Of a stretch of 64,000 bases of DNA, positions 34,840 to 42,478 are shown piece by piece; the first letter of the stretch is position 1; each line of letters starts with the position of its first letter. The stretch is from positions 372,001 to 436,000 of the forward strand of contig NZ_VIKU02000004.1 of the NCBI RefSeq assembly GCF_009371985.2, in the 5' to 3' direction. Origin of the DNA: Pelagihabitans pacificus (GTDB lineage: Bacteria; Bacteroidota; Bacteroidia; Flavobacteriales; Flavobacteriaceae). The notes beneath the pieces are model-generated. The model ran no database searches. It saw nothing but the letters and a program-made list of their open reading frames with translations, and was not told where the DNA came from. A program made the position numbers and the translations under genes.

Positions 34840-35781
34840 CTACATCAAAAATTTCGATGCAATCGAGGTATTATGGTGTACCCTATGCATCACATCTGCA
34901 AACAGCTCGGCACAACTTAATACTTTTACTTTATCATTCTCTGTTTTAATGGGAATGGAATCGGTAACGATTAATTCCGATAACTGCGATTTTTCAATTT
35001 TTTCATAGGCATTGCCAGAAAGCAGCCCGTGTGTGGTAATGGCCCGAACACTTAATGCGCCACGCTCCATCATCAAATCCGCCGCTTTGGTCAAGGTGCC
35101 CGCCGTATCGACCATATCATCGACCAGGACTACATTTTTACCCTGAACATCCCCGATAAGTTCCATATGTGATATCACATTTGCTTTGGCGCGTTGCTTG
35201 TAACAGATTACTACGTCGCTTTCCAAGGCCTTGGAATAGGCATAGGCTCTTTTCGATCCTCCCATGTCGGGCGATGCAATGGTCAGGTTGTCCAGATTCA
35301 GCGATTTCAGATAGGGCAGGAACATGGTCGAAGCAAACAAATGATCGACCGGCTTCTCAAAGAAGCCTTGTATCTGATCGGCGTGCAGGTCCATCGTGAT
35401 AATACGGGTAGCACCGGCCGCTTCCAACATCTTGGCAATCAATTTGGCCGCAATAGGCACCCTTGGTTTATCCTTCCGATCTTGACGGGCCCATCCAAAA
35501 TAGGGGATGACAGCGGTGATATGCCTGGCGGAGGCTCTTTTGGCCGCATCCAGCATCAGTAGCATTTCCATCAAATTCTCGGAACTCGGATGGGTAGAGC
35601 CGATGATAAAGATACGCGCCCCGCGTACCGACTCTTCAAAGGAGGGTTGAAACTCCCCATCACTATAGCGTGAAATGTGAACGTTCCCCAGTTCGGTACC
35701 GTAGAAATCAGCAATTTTTTCCGCTAATTCCCGGCTGTCGGTACAAGCAAAAATTTTAGGTTCCGGAACTTGGTATGGCAT
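34840..35781 (-). CDS. prs: Ribose-phosphate pyrophosphokinase
   Basis: Synthesises PRPP from ribose 5-phosphate and ATP, feeding nucleotide, His and Trp synthesis. It has 313 residues. The flexible catalytic segment and ATP site include YFGWARQDRKDKPR (about 98-111). The PRPP-binding loop is VLVDDMVDTAGTLTKAA (about 221-237), and the PRPP-synthetase signature is the DLHADQIQGFF region. It is divergent from tRNA-Leu, with its own TAAATTTG box. Confidence 0.95.
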   Translation of the reverse strand: MPYQVPEPKIFACTDSRELAEKIADFYGTELGNVHISRYSDGEFQPSFEESVRGARIFIIGSTHPSSENLMEMLLMLDAAKRASARHITAVIPYFGWARQDRKDKPRVPIAAKLIAKMLEAAGATRIITMDLHADQIQGFFEKPVDHLFASTMFLPYLKSLNLDNLTIASPDMGGSKRAYAYSKALESDVVICYKQRAKANVISHMELIGDVQGKNVVLVDDMVDTAGTLTKAADLMMERGALSVRAITTHGLLSGNAYEKIEKSQLSELIVTDSIPIKTENDKVKVLSCAELFADVMHRVHHNTSIASKFLM

Positions 35782-35847
35782 GGCTTTTCTGTTCTGTCCT
35801 TAGTACCGATGGTGGAGACTCGGAAGTCCCTGTTTTCTAAGGAGGTG

Positions 35848-35855
35848 CAAATTTA
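35848..35855 (-). promoter_or_regulatory. -7 box (TAAATTTG) of prs
   Basis: TAAATTTG on the minus strand matches TAnnTTTG, 66 nt before the prs ATG. No clear -33 TTG is visible. Confidence 0.45.
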
Positions 35856-35920
35856 AAAATTAATTTGTCTTGCTAAAGGATAATTGTTGTTATTTTCATT
35901 CCATAAATAAAAATATTTTT

Positions 35921-35928
35921 TAGCTTTG
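35921..35928 (+). promoter_or_regulatory. -7 box (TAGCTTTG) of tRNA-Leu
   Basis: TAGCTTTG is an exact TAnnTTTG match, 17 nt before the first base of the tRNA. Confidence 0.6.
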
Positions 35929-35945
35929 CAGTCCTATTTTGAGAT

Positions 35946-36027
35946 GCCTTGGTGGCGGAATTGGTAGACGCGCTGGATTCAAAATCCAGTTCTTTCGGGA
36001 GTGTGGGTTCGATTCCCACCCAAGGTA
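35946..36027 (+). tRNA. tRNA-Leu (anticodon CAA)
   Basis: An 82-nt class II tRNA. The acceptor stem GCCTTGG pairs with CCAAGGT (a G-U closing pair), then discriminator A. The D-loop has TTGGTAGA, and the anticodon stem CTGGA/TCCAG encloses loop TTCAAAA, giving anticodon CAA (reads UUG). The extra arm fits leucine, and the T-arm is GTGGGTTCGATTCCCAC. CCA is not encoded. A strong terminator follows at 36034. Confidence 0.97.
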
Positions 36028-36033
36028 CTGAAA

Positions 36034-36059
36034 AGCCCTCCGTTCGGAGGGCTTTTTTT
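36034..36059 (+). terminator. Intrinsic terminator of tRNA-Leu
   Basis: AGCCCTCC (36034-36041), loop GTTC, GGAGGGCT (36046-36053), followed by a T-run to 36059. The 206 bp from there to 36265 contain no gene I can support. Confidence 0.93.
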
Positions 36060-36265
36060 ATGCTTTGAAAAGAAGTATGGTTCCTTCGGGCTTCGTGGCT
36101 GCGAACATTTTCTGCAATGGATAATAGTCAAATTTGTGTACCTATAGCGAATTTCTCTTTGTCTAAAACTATTATTAAAACCATTTTAGGGGTTGCGGAA
36201 GGGACGGGAAGTGCGGCTGACGCGATTTTAAGTTTGGGGGAAAATCCTACCATATTTCCTTGACC

Positions 36266-36859
36266 TTAATTGTCATTGGTTTTCTTTTTCTCTACCAATC
36301 CCTTAGTGAATTCGTTGAGCGTCTCCACTTTTTCTTCAAAATCGCCCTTGATGGTCTTTCGGTATTCGTTTAAATTCTTTACAAGATCATCAATATCCTC
36401 CGGAATGACATCCTCAAAGAATTGGCGAAGCCTCTTTGCCGTCGTGGGGGATTTCCCATTGGTTGAAATCGCTACCTTCACGTTGCCCTTTGTTACGATA
36501 CCACCCATGTAAAAATCGCATAATGGTGGATTATCGGCCACGTTTACCAAGATTTGTCGAGCCTTGCAATCGTGATATATTTTTTCGTTTACTTCGACCC
36601 GATCGGTAGTGGCGATTACCAAATGTTTTTGATTTAAGTATTTCGGATGATATGCATCGGTATGCATAGGAATCCCGGATTTTTCTGCCAATGCGGCAGT
36701 TGCTTCACGGTACATAGTCGAGACCATCGCTACCTGTGCATTCGGGCTCGATTTCAACAAAAAGGTCAATTTTTCCTCCGCAACATTGCCGCCTCCAACG
36801 ATTAAAATGTTCAGTTGTGAAACCTTTAGAAAAATCGGATATAAATTATTCCGTTCCAT
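36266..36859 (-). CDS. Precorrin-2 dehydrogenase/sirohydrochlorin ferrochelatase (Met8/CysG N-terminal type)
   Basis: A 197-residue NAD-dependent enzyme for the last steps of siroheme synthesis. The Rossmann motif is IVGGGNVAEEK (about 20-30); further conserved blocks are LVNVADNPPLCDFYMGG (about 110-126) and AISTNGKSPTTAKRLRQFFE (about 133-152). It lacks the C-terminal methyltransferase half of full CysG. Siroheme is the cofactor of sulfite and nitrite reductases, but no cobA/sumT or reductase gene is beside it here. Confidence 0.88.
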   Translation of the reverse strand: MERNNLYPIFLKVSQLNILIVGGGNVAEEKLTFLLKSSPNAQVAMVSTMYREATAALAEKSGIPMHTDAYHPKYLNQKHLVIATTDRVEVNEKIYHDCKARQILVNVADNPPLCDFYMGGIVTKGNVKVAISTNGKSPTTAKRLRQFFEDVIPEDIDDLVKNLNEYRKTIKGDFEEKVETLNEFTKGLVEKKKTNDN

Positions 36860-37034
36860 AGCGTTTCTTTTTACATCCGTTTTGTAATTGATGTTGATCT
36901 TGGTCGGGTCCTTATGTTGTAATTCTTACTGAATCATTAAGTGCCTTCGAGTAGACGGGAGCGCTCTTTGACAGAATGAATTTGGCCTCCTTCATCGTTG
37001 TAGTTGTTTGCCAGCTACTTATGATTATGTTTCT

Positions 37035-37685
37035 TTACTCCCCCAACTCCGTAATTTTCTTTTCGTATAATTTTTTACTCTCTACTACTGCCATGTTCAA
37101 TTCCTGCATTATTCCGTCGACACGCCCTTCGATGCTTTTCATTTGATCGTTGATATTGTCAAAAGAATTCAAAGCAGCGGCTACTTCAAGAGCTTTCACC
37201 ACCTCCACGGCATCCCCGTGCAAAAGACGTAATTTTTCAATTGCCTGGGAGGTGTTCGCCAAGGTTGCATTGTATTTGGTTCGCGCTTTTTCGATGGCGC
37301 TTAACAGTGTTTTTTTACTAGTTTCATCGCTTAGGCTTTTGGTCTGGGTTTCCATTGCGGTGAAGAGGTTGGAAGCTTTGGTTTTTAAATCCCCATATTC
37401 CTTGTTGAGGTTTTCTACTCTTTTGTTGACCTTCTCCCAGTCGCCATAAACCTTCGCGAACTCCTTATCCTCATTTTTGGTATCCTCTAGGGCACTTTTG
37501 AGAGCGCTTAGTGATTCGAGGCCCCTGTTGACATTTTTATTAGCGGTTTCCTTGCGTTTTTCAAAAGTTGCGACCTGTGATTTGAAACGGTCTTTCAAGC
37601 GGATGAGATCCTCGGGGCTCTTATCCTTCCAACAAGACATACACAAAAGGGATACTAGGACAATACAAAACGATTTTTTCACCAT
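37035..37685 (-). CDS. Coiled-coil lipoprotein of unknown function
   Basis: A 216-residue lipoprotein: signal peptide MVKKSFCIVLVSLLCMSC with lipobox LCMSC at residue 18. The rest is almost wholly helical and charged, with heptad-like stretches from about 25 to 105 (RLKDRFKSQVATFEKRKETA, EKVNKRVENLNKEYGDLKTK) and about 115-215. No catalytic motif is visible. The length and helical layout loosely recall DUF2959-type periplasmic coiled-coil proteins, but I do not assign it to that family. Confidence 0.72.
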   Translation of the reverse strand: MVKKSFCIVLVSLLCMSCWKDKSPEDLIRLKDRFKSQVATFEKRKETANKNVNRGLESLSALKSALEDTKNEDKEFAKVYGDWEKVNKRVENLNKEYGDLKTKASNLFTAMETQTKSLSDETSKKTLLSAIEKARTKYNATLANTSQAIEKLRLLHGDAVEVVKALEVAAALNSFDNINDQMKSIEGRVDGIMQELNMAVVESKKLYEKKITELGE

Positions 37686-37991
37686 GGTCGGGAATTAGTT
37701 AATGGAAGTGTAAATATACAATTTCCAACGGGTTTCGCCTGTGCATGGATAGTCACTTAAAAATGATGATATGTAGCATTTTCTTGGATGTCTCGGTGTT
37801 CACCAACCACATATCAAATCTTTTCGTTAGCTTTAAAACATGACAATTATCATGGATTATGCGCTTTTACAACACTAATTTTAAACCATTCTTATCCTTC
37901 TAAAAAAGAGAGATTTGCTGTGCATTCAAAAATAGTATCGAAAAGTACAGATCTAGTAGCTAAACATGAGAATCAACTTAAAGCAATTTCA

Positions 37992-38486
37992 ATGGAACAA
38001 ACGAAAAAAAGGTGGGATCTCAAAGATACCCTGGTAGTGTTGCGCCTTCTTGTCGGATGGCATTTTTTGTATGAAGGGGTAATCAAACTCTATAATCCGG
38101 ATTGGACTTCTTTTGGATACTTGGCTTCGGCCCAAGGGCCTTTCGAGTCGTTCTTCCTATGGATGAGCAGTGAATCAATGATCGGTATTGCCGACTGGGG
38201 CAACAAAATCGCCTTGATTTTTGTAGGCCTCACCCTGTTGTTGGGGGTATTTGAAAGAGTGGGGGCCTTGGTCGCCATCGGGTTATTGGCACTCTACTAT
38301 TTGGCCCACCCGGCATTCCCGTGGGTGACCCAATTAAACGTAGAAGGCAGCTATTGGTTCGTGAACAAAAACTTGATCGAATTGGTGGCCTGTATCCTCC
38401 TTTTTCAAATGCCTACCGCCGACCGTTTTGGTCTCAAGCGGCTTTTTAATACTAAAAAAGAAATCACTAAAACCGAACTATCATGA
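37992..38486 (+). CDS. DoxX-family membrane protein (TQO small subunit DoxD-like)
   Basis: A 164-residue protein with four predicted membrane helices. The first DoxX helix is TLVVLRLLVGWHFLYEGVIKLYNPDW (about 13-38), typical of DoxX/DoxD. Others are KIALIFVGLTLLLGVFERVG, ALVAIGLLALYYLAH and LIELVACILLF. DoxX proteins are associated with thiosulfate:quinone oxidoreductase or oxidative-stress complexes, though many have no known partner. The open frame extends upstream to 37788 but without a sensible N-terminus; ATG 37992 is used. Its stop overlaps the next gene's start as ATGA. Confidence 0.82.
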   Translation: MEQTKKRWDLKDTLVVLRLLVGWHFLYEGVIKLYNPDWTSFGYLASAQGPFESFFLWMSSESMIGIADWGNKIALIFVGLTLLLGVFERVGALVAIGLLALYYLAHPAFPWVTQLNVEGSYWFVNKNLIELVACILLFQMPTADRFGLKRLFNTKKEITKTELS

Positions 38487-40111
38487 GCTGGACAAGAAGA
38501 GATGCCCTCAAGGGGCTTGGTGGAATCCCCATTTTAGGTGCTGTTTGGTGGGCAGGTGCTGCAAACACCGTTTCCAAGAAAAAAGAACGTGCCGCCCTTC
38601 TGGAACAATTGAACATCCAACCTTCCTTACCCCCGGCGGTACCCGGTATCGGAGGTGCACCCGTGCGCGTGGGTATCATCGGTTTTGGAATACGCGGGGA
38701 GCAATTGTGCCGCTCCTTGGGGTTTGCCACCAAGGAATGGATAGAGGATATGAAAACGGCCGAGGCGGAGGCCGAGGCAGAGGGAAAGAAACATACCGCC
38801 CTAAAGGATTTTATGGCCCAAGAGAAATTGAACGTCGAGCTGGTCGGAATCTGTGATATCTTCGACTACCGTGCCAATAAAGCGTTGGCCTCGTTTAATA
38901 CGGAGGATAACAAAATGGAACGCTTCAGAACGCATCAAGAAATGATCCGTAGCGGAAAGGTCGATGCCGTAATCATCGCTACCCCTGATCACTGGCATGC
39001 ACCGATGGCCATTGATGCCCTTGAAAACAATGTGCATGTTTATGTGGAAAAACCAATGACCCACACCGTGGAAGAGACCTATCGTTTACGGGAGGCGGCC
39101 CAAAAATCGAAGGCTGTATTGCAAGTCGGTCACCAACACCGACAGACCCTTAGCTTTCAAACGGCCAGGGATATCATGAACAAGGGCACGATCGGCCATG
39201 TATCGCTAATTCAGACCAACACCAACAGGAACGACGATAATGGGGCCTGGAACTATCACATTCATGAAGATGCTAGTCCACAAACAATCGACTGGGAACT
39301 TTTCCTGGGATCGGCACCTAAAATACCCTTCAACAAGAATCATTTCTTTAGATGGCGAAAATGGTGGGCCTATGGATCGGGACTTTCCGGAGACCTGTTA
39401 TCGCATGATTACGATCGGTTGAACTGTGTACTCGAAATGGGAATCCCGGAATCGGTGACCACCTCAGGAGGTATCTATACCCATCGGGATGGTCGAAATG
39501 TGCCCGACGTACTTCAAGTAAATATGGAATTCCCGAATTTTACTACGGGAAGTAGCCAAAAAGCAGGTAAAGAAAAGGGAATGACGTTCGTCTATAGCGC
39601 CACGCTCGGGAATGGCTTTAGTCGTCCAACCATCTTAATGGGTCATGACGGAACCATGGAGTTGGGCAATCGGTTAACAATTTGGCCCGATGGCCGCTCC
39701 ACAAGGTACGCCGAGATGATCGAGGCGGAAAAGATGAATCCCAACATTCCGATTTACCAATACAATCCGACCGCAACGGTTCCCGATGCAGTGGCTTCGG
39801 CCACTTCCCAGTATTTTGCCGATAAAGGTCTTATGTGGACCTATATCAACGGCGTACGGGTCGACTCTACCTTCTTGCACATGCGCGAATGGTTGAGCGC
39901 CACCCGAAATGGAGGGAAGGTAAGTTGTGGTATCAAAGAAGGTTTCGAGGAAGCGATTGCTTCCCACATGGCCGGACTCGCTTACAAACTTGGAAGACGT
40001 ATCGATTGGGATCCGGAATTGGAGATTCTCAAGCCTATCGAAGGCATTGATTTTGACCAAGCACTGCTTGCCAACCCATTTGAAAGCCAGTCTTTGTTGA
40101 CTTCAACTTGA
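38483..40111 (+). CDS. Tat-exported Gfo/Idh/MocA-family oxidoreductase
   Basis: A 542-residue NAD(P)-dependent sugar-type oxidoreductase. A twin-arginine signal (TRRDALKGLGG, RR at 5-6) precedes the Rossmann motif GIIGFGIRG (about 63-71). The EKP signature is at about 189-191 (VYVEKPMTHT), and the substrate-side block contains WRKWWAYGSGLSGDLLSHDYDRLN with the conserved His. Exported members in Bacteroidota are thought to keep a bound cofactor and act on glycosides, but the substrate here is unknown. ATGA overlap with the DoxX gene implies a shared role, perhaps electron transfer at the membrane. Confidence 0.88.
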   Translation: MSWTRRDALKGLGGIPILGAVWWAGAANTVSKKKERAALLEQLNIQPSLPPAVPGIGGAPVRVGIIGFGIRGEQLCRSLGFATKEWIEDMKTAEAEAEAEGKKHTALKDFMAQEKLNVELVGICDIFDYRANKALASFNTEDNKMERFRTHQEMIRSGKVDAVIIATPDHWHAPMAIDALENNVHVYVEKPMTHTVEETYRLREAAQKSKAVLQVGHQHRQTLSFQTARDIMNKGTIGHVSLIQTNTNRNDDNGAWNYHIHEDASPQTIDWELFLGSAPKIPFNKNHFFRWRKWWAYGSGLSGDLLSHDYDRLNCVLEMGIPESVTTSGGIYTHRDGRNVPDVLQVNMEFPNFTTGSSQKAGKEKGMTFVYSATLGNGFSRPTILMGHDGTMELGNRLTIWPDGRSTRYAEMIEAEKMNPNIPIYQYNPTATVPDAVASATSQYFADKGLMWTYINGVRVDSTFLHMREWLSATRNGGKVSCGIKEGFEEAIASHMAGLAYKLGRRIDWDPELEILKPIEGIDFDQALLANPFESQSLLTST

Positions 40112-40126
40112 AAAGACACATAACGC

Positions 40127-40216
40127 AAAGGGGGAAACCGAACAATTGGGCAGCACCAACCATTTTATGAAAGTGATGGTTCCGGCTGACTTCCATGATC
40201 CATCACTTTCGGGTTC
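40127..40216 (+). terminator. Long hairpin terminator after the Gfo/Idh/MocA gene
   Basis: Perfect 11-bp arms GAAAGTGATGG (40169-40179) and CCATCACTTTC (40200-40210), enclosed by an imperfect outer pairing of AAGGGGGAAACC (from about 40128) with GGGTTCCCCTTTTTT. The final T-run (to 40216) fits termination. Confidence 0.65.
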
Positions 40217-40598
40217 CCCTTTTTTCATCGGTCAAACTTTTCTCCACCTTCGACATTTCATTGTATACAATGCCTCGAAGAAATGGATGGTTGTACCAGT
40301 TCTGTACAATAGTCGGTATCTCTAGTTCAGTACCGATCTTCACTTAATCAACTGAGAATCGGGCCGGTTTATTACAACAGGCCCAGGTCCCGTTCGGGGC
40401 TTACTTCCCTACCCGACTAATACGCTATAAAAAGAATGCATATACCGGTTACCATCCTCCAGAATTACGTGATTTTCAAAAATTGGAATTTGGAGCAGCA
40501 AAAAATCCAATTTTTGTACGATAAAATTATAAACATGACAAATGTCATTAAAATCCTGCTGGCTACGATCTAATTTTAGGTAAATAAAATCAATAGTC
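40217..40598 (+). promoter_or_regulatory. 382-bp leader of the TonB gene with three dyads
   Basis: No gene is seen. Three inverted repeats occur: CATTGTATACAATG (40259-40272, perfect); CAAAAATTGGA/TCCAATTTTTG (40477-40487 and 40506-40516, hairpin with an 18-nt loop); and ATGACA-AA-TGTCAT (40535-40548). The last resembles an FNR/Crp-type half-site pair and sits 51 bp before the start codon. TAATTTTA (40571-40578) is one mismatch from a -7 box. Confidence 0.5.
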
Positions 40599-41324
40599 AT
40601 GGAAGTCAAGAAAAACCCTAAAGCAGATTTGAATCGTGACAGTGGCCTTTTCTTTGTAATTGGCCTTACCATAGTGCTTTTCATCACTTGGAGAGCCTTG
40701 GAATACAAAAGTTATGAAAGTACTGAAGAGATTGTTCAGTTACTGGATGTACAGGAAGATTTAAAGGAAGATGTCCCTATGACGGAAACCATCAATACCC
40801 CACCACCCCCACCGCCACCTTCGGCCCCGGAGGTTATCGAGATTATCGAGGATGCCGCCGAAATAGAAGAGACGGTTATCGAAAGTACTGAAATTAATCA
40901 GGAAACAGTGATTGAAGAAGTTATACAGGTCGATGACGTGGAAGTCGATGAGATAGAGGAAGAGGTTTCCGTTCCCTTCGCCGTAATCGAAAATGTCCCT
41001 GTTTACCCTGGATGTGAGGATGTACAGGGAAATGAAGCAAGAAAGGCTTGTTTTCAAAAGAAAATACAGGAACATGTGATAAAAGAATTCAAGTACCCCC
41101 CAACCGCACTTGAGTTGGGTATTCAAGGACGGGTATACGTACAATTTGCAATCGACTCCAAGGGCTTGGTTACCGGGATTAGAACCCGCGGTCCCGATAA
41201 GACGTTGGAGAAAGAAGCAGGTCGTATTATCGCCGCCTTGCCACAAATGTCTCCTGGTCTGCAAAGGGGCAGGGCTGTAAAAGTTCCCTACAGTATTCCT
41301 GTAACCTTTAAAATGGCGCAATAA
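40599..41324 (+). CDS. Energy transducer TonB family protein
   Basis: A 241-residue TonB-type protein: one N-terminal membrane anchor (about 16-34, GLFFVIGLTIVLFITWRA). A proline stretch of seven (about 68-74) and a Glu/Ile/Val-rich spacer follow, to about residue 130. The periplasmic TonB C-terminal domain (about 140-241) contains YPPTALELGIQGRVYVQFAIDSKG and VPYSIPVTFKMAQ. It couples the proton-motive force to outer-membrane receptors, but no ExbB/ExbD or receptor gene is adjacent. A strong terminator follows. Confidence 0.9.
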   Translation: MEVKKNPKADLNRDSGLFFVIGLTIVLFITWRALEYKSYESTEEIVQLLDVQEDLKEDVPMTETINTPPPPPPPSAPEVIEIIEDAAEIEETVIESTEINQETVIEEVIQVDDVEVDEIEEEVSVPFAVIENVPVYPGCEDVQGNEARKACFQKKIQEHVIKEFKYPPTALELGIQGRVYVQFAIDSKGLVTGIRTRGPDKTLEKEAGRIIAALPQMSPGLQRGRAVKVPYSIPVTFKMAQ

Positions 41325-41363
41325 AGAATAGAATGAAGTGTAATAGTAGCATATGAACACTTG

Positions 41364-41389
41364 CCCCGCCTTTTTGGCGGGGTTTTTTT
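41364..41389 (+). terminator. Intrinsic terminator of the TonB gene
   Basis: CCCCGCC (41364-41370), loop TTTTT, GGCGGGG (41376-41382), then seven T (41383-41389). Confidence 0.93.
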
Positions 41390-41458
41390 GATACCGGGGT
41401 TTTTGCCAAGCGATTTTACGGGAGATTGTTTCTGGATTTTTGACCCGGGGCCGGACCG

Positions 41459-42361
41459 CTAGTCAGCGGCCTCCATATAGTCGGTTAGGTTCTGAGGGCC
41501 TTCCAACAGCACACGGACAATTTGCAGCGTGCCGTCATCTTTGGTGGCAATATGCCACTTGATCAAAGAAATCTGACCCTTTTCGATTTCGATTCCGGTG
41601 ATACTTCTGGGATGCACGCAACTTCCGTCGTTGAATAGGGGAATGTCTCCCGGTTCCGGAAATCGTGGTCGATGGGTATGACCGACGATGGTAATCAACA
41701 GGCCGTTATTCAAAATCCACTTTTTAATACGACGCTCAACCTTAATGAGCTCTTTATAGTTCTTGGCAGGACTTGTTGGATCGGCAATGCCCCACACTTG
41801 CAACGGTTTCCATAGCACACGTACCAAAAAACGTCCCCATCGCCAAAATGTATAGTTCCACCAGTCGGCCTGATGGCCATGGGTCAGAAAAAGCTCTTGT
41901 TGGGTTTGGGTATGTTTTAAAATGATACCCTCATGGTAGACGATATCCCCCAATAACTCCTTTTCTCGACCTTCTACCCGATCAAAATAGGTCGAAAGAT
42001 GTTTTTTGATATATGTAGGATCCTTATAGACCATATCATGGTTGCCCCAAACCATGTGCAAACGATTTTGTAAATGAAATTCCCGGAGTAATTTGTACAC
42101 ATTTTTATGGGCTTGAAAAATAGGCTCAAAATGCAAATTTTCCCAGAGCTCGTCGCCATCTCCAAGCTCACAATACTGAAAACCTTCCCTGAAATAATGC
42201 TTTAGGGCATGAAAATAGATATTGCGGTTGTTGGCAAAATCGTCGGCAAAACTGTTATCGCCCCTGTGACAATCACTAAAGAGTACGAATTTCGAACTGT
42301 CATCGAATGATATCGCTTTCGCCTTTTCGTACGCTCTCGACAACCTATAATTAGAAGACAT
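41459..42361 (-). CDS. Calcineurin-like metallophosphoesterase
   Basis: A 300-residue cytoplasmic phosphoesterase. Metal-site motifs in order: SDCHRGD (about 29-35), GDGDELWENL (about 67-76), WGNHDMVY (about 105-112), LTHGHQAD (about 159-166) and GHTHRPRF (about 227-234). The D-E-L-W and HGHQ forms resemble UDP-2,3-diacylglucosamine-pyrophosphatase-like proteins, but lipid A synthesis genes are absent, so the substrate is open. It is divergent from the GAF gene. Confidence 0.85.
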   Translation of the reverse strand: MSSNYRLSRAYEKAKAISFDDSSKFVLFSDCHRGDNSFADDFANNRNIYFHALKHYFREGFQYCELGDGDELWENLHFEPIFQAHKNVYKLLREFHLQNRLHMVWGNHDMVYKDPTYIKKHLSTYFDRVEGREKELLGDIVYHEGIILKHTQTQQELFLTHGHQADWWNYTFWRWGRFLVRVLWKPLQVWGIADPTSPAKNYKELIKVERRIKKWILNNGLLITIVGHTHRPRFPEPGDIPLFNDGSCVHPRSITGIEIEKGQISLIKWHIATKDDGTLQIVRVLLEGPQNLTDYMEAAD

Positions 42362-42478
42362 TTTTCAAGTTTGTATAAATATCCAAAAAAATACTGGCAT
42401 GATGTAAGGTTTCTTTTAACAAAATTTGAGCCTATCTTTTGTAACTTTACCCTCTTTAGTACGTCTAAGAACAAATAG

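Noticed and set aside
36912-36995. 27-codon minus-strand frame upstream of the siroheme dehydrogenase
   Set aside because: Starts MKEAKFILSK but has no recognisable motif and no clear promoter; too short to support as a gene or leader peptide.
40259-40272. Perfect palindrome CATTGTATACAATG as a possible stand-alone operator or recombination site
   Set aside because: It is 14 bp, AT-rich, more than 300 bp from the nearest start codon and may be chance; kept only as part of the TonB leader.
40761-41360. 199-codon minus-strand frame over the TonB gene
   Set aside because: Antisense to a secure TonB-family gene; its Phe/Tyr/Asn-rich composition reflects the complement of acidic codons.
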